DNA of 31,683 nucleotides. It comes from Hypsibius dujardini (lineage: Eukaryota; Tardigrada; Eutardigrada; Parachela; Hypsibiidae). The stretch spans positions 1 to 31,683 of the forward strand of contig LRSR01010254.1 in NCBI GenBank assembly GCA_001579985.1, read 5' to 3'. Numbering within the stretch: position 1 is the stretch's first letter; every line of letters begins with the position of its first letter. The notes below the pieces were generated by a model. It did no database searches. It was not told where the DNA came from and saw only the letters and a list, made by a program, of their open reading frames with translations. Position numbers and translations under genes: made by a program. Shown piece by piece: positions 1 to 9,004 of this stretch.

Positions 1-3000
1 TACCAACGAGAACAACCTCTTCTCCTGCCCCGGAGTGGACGGCCGTTGTCTGGCCAGTTCTCAACTCTGCGACGGCACTACCGACTGCCCGGATGCGTCC
101 GATGAAATCAATTGCATTGCCAGCAAAGGTCTCAGGAGTCTGGATTCGATGAATGCCTGCAATCGAAAGGGGCACTTCTCGTGCGGACCGCCGTCTGCGG
201 ATGTCTGTGTACCGCTCACGGCCTGGTGCGACCAAGTCACCGACTGCGAAAACCAGGTATACCGTACAAGGATTTCAGCTTGAATATACTTTATACTTTA
301 CATACTTTAATATCCTTTATATCCTAATATGGACACTTCTTATACTCTAAATACTTTATACACTTTGAATGCTTTGTATAATCTATGTACTTTCTGTACT
401 TTTTATACGTTACACTTTGTTTTATATTTTATATTTTGTATTTTATACTTTATACTTTATACTTTATACTTCATATATAAATTTTATTTACATTTTAGAC
501 TTTATAGTTTGATATATTTTATATACTTTATATAGATACTTTTTATAATTTATATTCTGGATATATTTTCTATATCTGGCATAATAAGAAGAGATGGGAA
601 AATCAGCCTGAAGAGTAATATTTGGACTGCCCAATGCATTTTGTTAAATTTACGCCTAGCCAACGGCAAATTCATTTTACCAAATTTTTAGCAAAAGCGG
701 ACCAGTTTATTTATAACAGGATTTTTGTTAAAAACAATTCGTCAGCTGAAGTGATGGTACTGAATTTCAAACATTTAAAAAGAAAGTTTTCGCTACGGTG
801 TTTTTGTTCATTGTCGTCTGGTCATCAAAATTTAGCGGACACGGTTTAAAAGGACAATGAGAAAGTTTTGAGCAAACGAGACATCAAATTGGTTGGACAA
901 ATATTAAATGCTCACCATGCTGCGACTGTTCGGTGAATCAAAAAAATAAATTGTTTGTACAGAAATATTATTTTATGCGTAAATATTTCGTTCTCGCGGA
1001 TATTCTGATTTAAAGTTTTAGCTTTGGATTTTCGTGTCATTTTTTCAGAAACCCAAATTAATTAAATTCTGAACTATATATTTATTTCGCGTCCTGAAAT
1101 AATTTTGATGAAGAAATCAATAATGCAGGAACTCGAGGGTCATTTTGAATGGTTTAGTACAAGCATCCAAAGCCCTCAAGTCAAGCCCAAATCAACTGTT
1201 CGGTGTATATTCAGAGTGACGAACCGGCAAACTGCTCCAGCACATGTCCCAACAACTCATTCCAATGCGACGGACTCCGTTGCCTGTCAACGGGCAGCCG
1301 GTGCGACGGAAAAGCCGACTGTCTGGATCGGACGGATGAGACGGACTGTCCGTGTCGGGACGACCAGCTGCCGCTCCCGAATTCGGCCTGCCTGGATGCG
1401 AGGCTCTTTTGTAACGGCATCCGGGATGCTGCCGATGGATCCGACGAAGAGTGGTGCAGTATGTGCAACATACATACATGGCCACAATTTTGGATGGCAG
1501 AGTTCGAGCCATCAGGGTGGTCTGAGTTCGAGCCATCAGGGTGGGCTGAGTTCGAGCCATTAGGGTGGTCTGAGTTTGAGCCACTCTTAGCTAGTGCTTG
1601 TCACTGCTTTCTCCTGAATCTTTGATTTAATGCCCGGCCCAGCGGAAAAATTAGATTGAGCAAGCTGCTTTGAATTCCGCCAAAATAAACAATTTCAGTC
1701 AATCGATCAATTGAGTAAAGGCTGCATGGTCAGCTGTGATCAAGAACGCGTGCGCGCGGGGACTTAATTCGGCTCGAACTCGGACCACCATTTTTGGCTT
1801 GAAGTCTGCCACCCAAAATTGTGACCATGTGTGTATCAACCGAAAAACACTTTGTGGCGATTGAACAATTTTGTTTTGTTTTGGCTAAACCCGATGAAAA
1901 ATGAAGCCAAACTGAAAAACTTTACGTTTCTTTTACTCTTTCTCTCTCTCTCTCTCTTCAGCGTGCAAGGACCGTTTGAGGAGAACGGACCCGAAGAAGC
2001 TATGCGATGCGGTGGTCGACTGCCCCGACGCGTCAGACGAAATGTCATGCGGTAAAACGAGCTCATGTAAACTTAGAGTGTCCTTTTAGAAATATTTGAC
2101 TAATAAAATATGAAATAATATAATAAACAGTTGCACGTTTTAGCAAGTTCTCCCAGTATAAATTGCACGTAAAAACTGTTGGACGATGTCACTGTTGCGA
2201 GTTTTGTCCAAGATTTCGATGCAAAGGAGCTTTTTAACGGAATCAAAATTGCAAATTATATATTCCATTCAGCTTTTGTCGTGTCGACAGCAAACTATTT
2301 CATCCTTCTACATTACAGGAAAGTGCTCCGTCTCGCAGTTCTACTGCATCAAATCGCAGCAGTGCGTGTTCCGCAACCAGACCTGCGACGGCCAGAGCGA
2401 CTGCCAGCACGGCGAGGATGAGGAGAACTGCCTGGGCGTGGTGCCGGACTGCCGGATCGCCCCGTCGATGGCGGTGCAGCAGGAGCACGCGGGCTGTCTG
2501 GCCGTCAACAACCGCGGCGAGTGGATCCCGGTGTGCGCTGAGCGCTGGTCCAGCTCCCTCTCCGACGCAATCTGCGAGATTATGGGCTACGACAAGTCCC
2601 TCATCACCAACCTCATCGCCATGGAGCCCGGCGAGATGCCGTTGCGGAGTGCGGACCCGAAGGTGCCGCGGGGCGTGGACGGGCCGCAGATTGTCATCAG
2701 CGCCTCCAAGAGCTGTCCGTCCCGGAAGAAGGTCTACATTGAGTGTGGCGCGCTGACCTGCGGCCAAGGAACCTCCTCCGAATTCGGGTACGTGCGGATG
2801 TGCCAATTAGCTCCGAAAGCAATGCTCCTTCATTTCTACAAATACAAATCGGAAAGTTACTATAAATCTACTTTAAACAATTTATATAATTAATATAACC
2901 CAGTAAATTATTAATCTTTAAACAGCTTTCAGATTAATCTAAATTTACCTAAATTAATTAATTTCCATACAAAATCAAAGTCACGTGCAGGCCTTACCTT

Positions 3001-6000
3001 TCGACCTTCACATTTCAGTCAACCACGCGCACTGACCGGCGCTGACGTCACCGAGGGTAAGTACCCCTGGACCGCGGCGCTCTACCACGACGGGAAATTC
3101 CTCTGCGCCGCCACCATCGTCGACCAAAACTGGATCCTCACCGCGGCGCACTGCGTGATCGGAATGGAACGTAGCCATCTCGTAGCTCGCTTGGGGATGA
3201 CCCTCCGGGCCTCCCTCACTCCCAACGAGCAGTTCATCCCGATCGACCGTATCACTCCCCATCCAGCCTACCGATCGCCACACGCTGCGAACTTGCTGTC
3301 CGCGACCGCCGATCTAGCGCTGCTTCATTTGTCTGTTCCCGCGCATTGGAACAGTCGGGTGAAGCGAGCATGTCTACCACCGACTTCGGGAGACCTCCCC
3401 GAGACATTGGTTGTGGCGGGTTGGGAACAGACACGCGGAACGAAGAGCTTCCTGACCGGGGAGACCTTGAAGGTAGCCATGTCAGAATACGTTTTTTAAA
3501 ATCATAATTGAAGTAGCTGAAACCGGTGAGCCCTAATTTATTTAGAATCACAACCTTCGGTTGGCTGTCCGTTCGTCCTTTCGTCCGTCCGTCTAAGTGT
3601 CAGTCCTTTAGATGTCTTAAGCTAGCCAAAAATCTACGGTACGGTGCGTTGCTTAAATTCCAAGTTCATGGGTTGAATGTCCGTCTGTATGTGTCTGTCC
3701 GATTAGTTACCGGTCTGTCTATCAGTCCCTTCACCTTTCTCTTCGTCTGTTCACCAAACCAACAGTTTTTTTCCTTTGCCTGTCAATTTTCTGTTCGTCT
3801 GACCAGCTGTTTGCATGCTCGTTCAAATGTCCATGTGCTTATTATCTCGCTTGTAATCTATGCGTACGGCAGTCCGTCTAGCCACTCGATCGTCTGTTTA
3901 CTATCCGCCTGTCCGAACACTTTCTGATGGTCCGGCAGTCGGCTCAGCAGTCAGGATTCCCACAGGACAATTCGTCCGTCTCGCCCGCCGGTCTGTCTTT
4001 GCGTCCGTACCATGAATCCATCCGTCCGTCCGCCCGTCCGGTCGGCCTTTTTATCGGTTTCGTCCGTCCGTCCGTCCGTTCGTCCGTCCGTCCGTCCGTC
4101 CATCCGTCCATCCGCCCGTCCGCCCGTCCGGTCGGCCGTTTCATCTGGTCCGTGCGTCCGTCTGTCGGTCCGTCGGTCTGCCCTTGTCATCGGTTCTGTT
4201 TGTCCGCCCGTCTCCCGTCTTTCCGTCTGTCCGCCTAATCCGTTTAATCGTTCGACTGCCCTCGTCTTGTCAGCCTATCTGTCTTGTGGCTGGGCTCTCC
4301 ATCCGTCTACCCTCTCATCAATCTGCTCATCTGAGTATCGTCTACGTTTTATTTTATTGGAATTGAAAACTATTCTTGAAATATCCTTGTTGCGTATATT
4401 TGAAGGACATCTCGATTGCCGCGGTCGAGTGGTCCAAGTGCCAGGCCAATCCGTTGGTGGAAGGCTCGGTCACGGGAAACGGATCGTTTTGCGGTAGTTT
4501 CGCCACCACCGGCAGTGCGACGTGCATTTTGGATGACGGTGGAGCGGCTCTGGAGAAGAACTTCCTCGGCCGGTGGAGCGTTTTGGGCGTCATGAACTTT
4601 GCGTACGGTTGTCACACGGCCAACGCTGTGGCGGGCTTCACGAATGTCGCAATCTACAGTGACTGGATTACCGGAGTGCTTACACGTAAGTGAATTTGAA
4701 ACACGCATGTGAATTATTTTTATTTATTAATCATTTTAGAATATGTTAAATAATATTACAGACACATCATGAAATTTTTTGACACAAAAACGACACAAAA
4801 AACTGAAACAGCGTTAATAAAAAATATGGCAATTTCGCATTTAATTTTTTTATCGATAGCAAACTCGCTAAATGACGGGTTTTTTAAGCCGTGCCTCTCA
4901 TTTATATGATTTATAAACCGGCTGGCATTGCAATAGAGCACGAATTTTGGCTTAACAGTGTACTAAATTAGCGAACATTAAAGTACTAAAAAAGGGAACA
5001 TTTAAGTGCTAAATTAGCGAACATTTAAGTGTATTTCTTGTCTGCAGAAACGACGGACAGCAACGCCACAAAAATCCACTCGGATGACTGCCCCGGTGGG
5101 GTTCGCTGCGCTCTCGGGCAGTGCATCAACCCAAGCCAAGTGTAAGTAAACAAGGAAAATGTGACAACATACGTGGCACTAAAGCGAGATAAGAAGAAGA
5201 AAAAGGCCGGAAACTGAGAACATTTCCCGCGAGATGACACACCACACTCGCAACACGCGAAATTCAAAAATTCGCCCCTCCCTGAATTACAGTAACAAAG
5301 TGACAAAGTAACAAAGTAACAACGTAACAAAGTAACAGTAACAAAAAAGCCAAGTCCGCCTGAAATAGTTCGAGGAGACGTGGACGTGCCTCAGTAGGGT
5401 TTACGCAGGGTCCCCTCCCCTTTTATCCGTCCTGTCGGTCCGTCATGGCGACCACCTTGTTCCTTCGTTTCCAGCCTGTTCAGCACACCCACCGGCGGGA
5501 TGGGGGGGGGTGTACTAGACCACGTGCGGGGTGGAGACCTCCATATCGGTGGTGCCGAGCAGTTTCGCCTCCAGCAGATCCTTCAGTCGTGGGTCCTGAC
5601 TGGCTGACCTACAGCGACAAAAAATATTTTGATGTGAAGGACTCTTACCAGAAGTGTTGCGCACACTGACCTTCTTCACCTTTTGTTCCGTTCACTCGTC
5701 TCTCTTTCCGCTCTTCAGCCCTTTCGGCGATTCGTTATATACTTCCGTCAATCTCCTTGCCTATCTGCCCGCCTATACTTTCGTCAGATCCGTCGTTCCA
5801 TTCATCCCGTTCATCTTTTTTTCTTTCCTTCCGTCCGTCACTCGTTATTTAATGTACATTCAATTACCATTTCTCTCAACTATCCTTCCGTCCGGCCACA
5901 CATCTTATCTTCCGTCTTGCCCACCCGTTAGTCCCTCTGTCTATCATCTCGTCTGTCTCCCTTCCGTTCTGAAAACTCATCTTATCTTCTCTCCAGCCCA

Positions 6001-6891
6001 TCCGTCTGTCCTTTCGTTCCTCAGTCACTTTCTTCATTCCTTTACCTATCCGTTCGTCTGCCTACTCATCCACCCGTCTACCCTTCCGTCAATTTATCGT
6101 TCCTCTCCATTCCGCTCACCGTTTGTCCACCCATCCCTTCATTCAGCGGTTTATCTTACGTCTATCCATGCGTCCTGTTTGTTCGCCTGTTTATCAAGCT
6201 GTTCGTCCGTCCGTCTGTTCGTCCGTCCATCTGTTTCACAAACTTCTCGTACATTTGGGTTATTGCAACAACTCGACAAAATATTAATCTTTTTTCCATT
6301 TTTCAAAACAGATGCGACGGCAACCTCGACTGCGACTTCGGAACGGACGAGCTCAACTGTACCGCCGCGATCAACCCGGCCGATCAAACCATCAACTGCG
6401 ACTTCCAGTCCAGCTCCTTGTGCGGCTACCGTCAAGACCAGACCGACCAGCTGAATTGGTATCGCGGCCACACCCTCACCGGAAACTCTTCCGTGTTCCC
6501 ATCAAAAAGCCCAAACAGCACCATTGCAACCTACCTGTACATCAGCAACCTGATGATCAACACAACCGTCGGCGGTTCAGGACGGTTAATCTCCCCTAAG
6601 CTGCCTTCCTCATCCACTTCCTGCTGTTTATCGGTCACCTTCTCGGCACACAACGGTGTGTTGGTGGTGTACGACTTGGCGGACAACAACAAGATCTTCC
6701 CAGTGCGGTCGGAGGGTGGGCTGCCGTCCTCGGATTGGACCGTACGGCAGGTGGACATTCCAGGTGGTGTCTCGACCTTCGTGTTGGATGGTCGGCTGCC
6801 TGATAACGGCAATGGTTCCGCTGTTGTGGCTGTCGCTAGTGTTCACCTGGATGATGGACCTTGCAGTGCACCCAGCGTTCTGGTTACATGA
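1..6891 (+). CDS. Mosaic S1 serine protease homolog with LDLa, SRCR and MAM domains (5' partial, spliced)
   Basis: Coding exons read from splice sites and phase: 1-256 (continues upstream), 1215-1458, 1962-2051, 2319-2787, 3019-3472, 4406-4685, 5048-5141 and 6312-6891. Together they give 821 aa plus a TGA stop at 6889-6891, with one open frame across all seven junctions. Domain order is five LDLa modules, a sixth LDLa, SRCR, trypsin-like S1 domain, a seventh LDLa, then MAM. The cysteine-rich extracellular modules imply a secreted protein or the ectodomain of a membrane protein; the N terminus is outside the window. LDLa, SRCR and MAM modules also occur in enteropeptidase-type mosaic proteases, but there the protease domain is normally last. 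Histidine and aspartate of the triad are present, but the serine position reads DDGG instead of DSGG. I infer a catalytically inactive regulator, scaffold or adhesion protein. It is not assigned to a named ortholog. Confidence 0.88.
257..1214 (+). other. Intron 1 of the window; AT-rich short-period repeats at 277-540
   Basis: Bounded by a GT donor after AACCAG and by TTCAG before the exon at 1215. Positions 277-540 are a degenerate array built on a 7-base TTTATAC / ACTTTAT motif. The rest (541-1214) is AT-rich with no exon that I can support. Confidence 0.65.
1469..1837. repeat. Foldback element with imperfect inverted ends, inside an intron
   Basis: The left end (about 1469-1530) and the reverse complement of the right end (about 1769-1837) share ACATGG, CACAATTTTGG, TGGCAGA and TTC(G/A)AGCC in the same order, followed by a second shared block around GAGTTCGAGCC. 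This makes arms of roughly 60-70 bp around about 240 bp of unique sequence. There is no coding capacity. It resembles a MITE or foldback transposon. The intron spans 1459-1961, so the element begins about ten bases after the 5' splice site. Confidence 0.6.
1501..1586 (+). repeat. 24-bp tandem repeat, about 3.6 copies
   Basis: Copies start at 1501, 1525, 1549 and 1573 with unit AGTTCGAGCC followed by ATCAGGGTGGTCTG, each differing by one or two bases; the last copy is partial. The unit is part of the left arm of the foldback element, so it looks like a local expansion within that arm. Confidence 0.85.
2440..2787 (+). other. SRCR-like domain and cysteine linker to the protease domain
   Basis: Within exon 2319-2787 the protein reads AGCLAVNNRGEWIPVC, then SSLSDAICEIMGY, then KVYIECGALTCG. 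This resembles the divergent SRCR domain that directly precedes the protease in type II transmembrane serine proteases. The trailing CG..TCG segment is where that family places the cysteine that bonds to the protease domain; the matching partner, CLPP, is present in the next exon. Length and cysteine spacing are looser than in classical group A or B SRCR domains. Confidence 0.72.
3019..4685 (+). other. Trypsin-like (S1) domain, predicted inactive: Ser replaced by Asp
   Basis: Two exons (3019-3472 and 4406-4685) encode the chymotrypsin fold. The zymogen cleavage site would be after QPR, giving a new N terminus ALTGADVTEG instead of the usual IVGG type. The histidine motif is ILTAAHC and the aspartate motif ADLALLHL. 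The serine-loop segment is CILDDGGAAL where active enzymes have C-x-GDSGGP, so Gly193 is Leu, Ser195 is Asp and Pro198 is Ala in chymotrypsin numbering. The Asp194 equivalent is kept. Downstream, WSVLGVMNF, GC and GFTNVAIYSDWI match the C-terminal barrel and helix. Family knowledge: serine protease homologs lacking the serine act as cofactors or binding proteins. Either the gene encodes such a homolog or it is decaying; its intact frame favours function. Confidence 0.9.
3473..4405 (+). repeat. Intron with (GTCC)n / CCGT-rich simple repeat
   Basis: The intron runs from GTAGCC to TTGAAG. Its centre (about 3980-4230) is dominated by the GTCC tetranucleotide with interruptions, and a degenerate TCCGT/TCTGT pattern extends over most of the intron from about 3560. 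Long open frames here in several phases on both strands are by-products of the repeat. No exon is supported inside. Confidence 0.8.
5142..6311 (+). repeat. Large intron with degenerate CCGT/CCAT pyrimidine-rich repeat
   Basis: The intron runs from GTAAGT to AACAG. A short AGTAACA(A) array sits at 5288-5345. From about 5670 to 6240 the plus strand is pyrimidine-rich with recurrent TTCCGTC and CCGTCTG words, the same repeat flavour as the intron at 3473. It splits the last LDLa module between two exons. No coding exon is visible in it. Confidence 0.6.
6312..6891 (+). other. End of the seventh LDLa module plus a C-terminal MAM domain
   Basis: Exon 5048-5141 starts an LDLa module (DDCPGGVRC, ALGQC), and this last exon completes it (CDGNLDC, GTDELNC). 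The protein then reads INCDFQSSSLCGYRQD and LNWYRG, the typical start of a MAM domain (C-D-F-E-x-x-L-C-G-W). It closes with VAVASVHLDDGPC, matching the end of that family, and stops nine residues later. Family knowledge: MAM domains mediate extracellular adhesion or dimerisation. There is no transmembrane segment after the domain, so this end is extracellular. Confidence 0.85.
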
Positions 6892-7333
6892 CGAAATACG
6901 CATTCTCTTCGCAACTTTAATTGTGGATATGATTAGAGTAGACTTTTGACATGTGTGTACGATGACGTACTTTTGACGTGTGTACGTAAAAACGATCTAA
7001 ACAAATAAAGCGATAGTTTCCGCATACGGGCACGACGAATTGATAGGTGAAGTGCCTATAGGCAACCATTGCTGGCTAACTGGTACCCACTGATACCAGG
7101 TCCATTCCCATTGAATAAGGCTCGCCTGTCGGCCAGCCTTCTGGCTACCCTACAAGGTTACTCGCACAAAATGCCGCAGTATCCCAATCCCGACGGGACC
7201 TATCCTTCATTGAAGTACTGCAAAGTATTTATAAGCCTGGATGCTACTATAGTGCGGTCGCTAATATCTCGCTAACTACGAGCTAGGGGCAATCTGCGGG
7301 AAGATGCATACATACACAGCGATTGGATGGTCT
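6892..7333. other. 3' UTR and intergenic spacer
   Basis: Beyond the poly(A) signal I see no exon, RNA gene or repeat up to the start of the transposon inverted repeat. Confidence 0.5.
7004..7009 (+). promoter_or_regulatory. Poly(A) signal of the mosaic protease homolog
   Basis: A canonical AATAAA lies 113 bases after the TGA stop, giving a short 3' UTR. No other hexamer lies between stop and signal that I could find. Confidence 0.6.
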
Positions 7334-7451
7334 ACACCTCTGGTCAGAGAAATCGCTACGCTCGATTTGTCAAGAGGCAATTTGTTACCACAAGACTGCA
7401 GGCTATACACAAAATTGTTTTGATTTGAGGCGGAAATAGTTGGCCACAAGA
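7334..7451 (+). repeat. Left terminal inverted repeat of the Tc1/mariner relic
   Basis: Starts ACACCTCTGGTCAG and ends GTTGGCCACAAGA. It matches the reverse complement of 8886-9004 with roughly 80-85% identity judged by eye, nearly without gaps. Confidence 0.88.
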
Positions 7452-7654
7452 TTTCACTGTGCATTGCGCACCTGCGCACCACCGCTTTCACTCTGCTGAT
7501 GAGAATATTTAATTCACCGGAAAGAATGGGAAGACGTACACCGTGAAACAAAGCATCGTAAAAAAATAATTTAAAAGTAAAAATTAAAAACCGAAGAAAG
7601 AGAAGAAAACAGGGAAAAAACATGCGCCAAATGGACTCTCGGATTGATTGAAAG

Positions 7655-8802
7655 TCAGTAACTGGTCCGATATCCATCGGGCTGAATCACTTTTTCCAAA
7701 CGCGCTTTCATGGAGGCATACAGTTTCTCACACAATTCTGGCGTGCAGTGTTTATGCCAGAGTCGTGTGACAACATCCTGTAGATCTTCTAAAATCTCTA
7801 TTTCGCCCAGTGAAAACTCAGCCTTCATAATACCCCCCACATTCTGGGGTATAACTTCTGGGGCTATAACTTGACTAAGGGAGCACGACTATTCCTTCTC
7901 GTTCGAAAAAAAGCAGTTAACTGGCCAGATGTGTGGATGTTCGCTCCATCCTGTTGAAAGATTGCGTCTGCGTCTCGTTCACCTACAAGGAACACACACC
8001 AGGTCAAAATCGACTGAAGTATGAACATATTAGCGGTATGGCCAATTGTGCGTCATAGCCCGCATGGGAAAAAAAACTGGTCGGTCAAAGTTTTGACGCA
8101 CCGTTTACTCTGTCCAGATAAGAAATCAAATAGTGCGTTTGCATCTCCAAATAATGCTGAACCTTTAGGGTCTTAATTTACCGAATACTTCTAGTCCTTT
8201 AACTTCTCCAGTGGCGTTGGTGAAGCAGACAGGGCCTTCCCGAGAGATAACTCCCTAAAACATTATCCCGCCACGCCGATTCGCCCCGTGAACTTGCAGA
8301 GCAGGATCATGACGGTTTTCCCCCTGCTGGATGTAAATCTACACACGCCATTCCAGGTGTTAGTTTTTGAAATTATATAGAGGTGTCAAACAAGGCATTG
8401 AACCAACCGATTGTCCTGCCAACAGCTTGCAGAAAAAGAAACAGCAGCTGCGAAAACTGTAACAAAACCACTACCCAATCAATGAATCATCCGAAGTCAC
8501 TTCACTTTGGATGCAAAGTTCGATGGAATCGATGGAATCGAATTTTTCTGCTGTTGGTTCGACAAAAGTGGAAACTATCGTAGCAATAGATTCATCCTGT
8601 ACAGCGTCGCTTTTGCGTGGTGCTCCTCGTCGTTTTTGCTGTAGTGGCACATTGATTCATCATAATTCTTACGGATCCAAAAAGCCCAGTAACAATTATG
8701 GCCAAAGTTTTTCCGAATTTCGCTGTATGAAAGTTTACTCCCGTAATGGAATGCATGAACTGCTTTAATAATCTCAAGCAAAATTCTCATTCCCTGCGAC
8801 AT
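7655..8802 (-). pseudogene. Tc1/mariner transposase pseudogene
   Basis: Read on the minus strand, fragments in changing frames appear in the expected order. First is an N-terminal helix-turn-helix-like stretch (SQGMRILLEIIKAVHAF, near 8800). Next comes RRGAPRKS, the usual RGRPRK linker (near 8620). Then GGIMF*GVISREGP (8210-8272), equivalent to the IMVWG-I-S-x-x-G block with TGG turned into TAG. FQQDGANIHTS (near 7930) carries the second catalytic aspartate. APEVIPQNVGGIMK (near 7830) is a worn version of SPDLNPIENVWG, with the catalytic acid position altered. The C terminus is TPELCEKLYASMKARLEKVI. The length of about 1.1 kb fits a full-length ancestor of about 350 aa. The stop and frame changes mean no active enzyme. 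Confidence 0.8.
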
Positions 8803-8885
8803 TTCATTTAATTAACAGCGAGATACATGAACAGTAAGAAATGTGCAGTGTGCAGCATTTCATGTACTGCCGATTGCACATCTGG

Positions 8886-9004
8886 TCTTGTGGCCAACTG
8901 TTTTCGCTTCAAATCAAAACACGTTTTTAATATAGCCTACAGCATTGTGGTAACGAATTGTCTCTTGACAAATTGAGCGTAGCAATTTTTCTGACCAAAG
9001 GTGT
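8886..9004 (-). repeat. Right terminal inverted repeat of the Tc1/mariner relic
   Basis: On the minus strand it starts ACACCTTTGGTCAG and ends GTTGGCCACAAGA, paired with 7334-7451. It lies upstream of the transposase start. Confidence 0.88.

Larger units (their letters stand above)
2..2432 (+). other. Array of six LDL-receptor class A modules (spliced)
   Basis: Module 1 (ending DASDEINC, near 114) lacks only its first cysteine, which lies upstream. Module 2 begins ACNRKGHFSC in the first exon and is completed by SDEPANC in the exon at 1215. Module 3 has the full pattern ending RTDETDC. Module 4 is degenerate: in GIRDAADGSDEEWC the usual DC cysteine is replaced. Module 5 (exon 1962-2051, ending DASDEMSC) has only the last four cysteines. 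Module 6 (QFYC...GEDEENC) is complete. Family knowledge: the D-x-S-D-E segment holds the calcium ligands of the LDLa fold, and the modules usually bind protein or lipoprotein ligands. Introns interrupt modules 2 and 4 to 5 rather than falling cleanly between modules. Confidence 0.88.

Noticed and set aside
2300-2806. 168-codon minus-strand ORF
   Set aside because: It is the complement of the GC-rich LDLa6-SRCR exon; the plus strand has matching domains and splice phases.
3926-4497. 161-codon ORF running into the last protease exon
   Set aside because: It is in a different frame from the conserved DISIAAVEW...WSVLGVMNF exon and is mostly GTCC repeat.
7069-7275. 68-codon ORF after the protease homolog
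   Set aside because: It lies beyond the poly(A) signal, shows no recognisable domain and has a composition typical of random open sequence.
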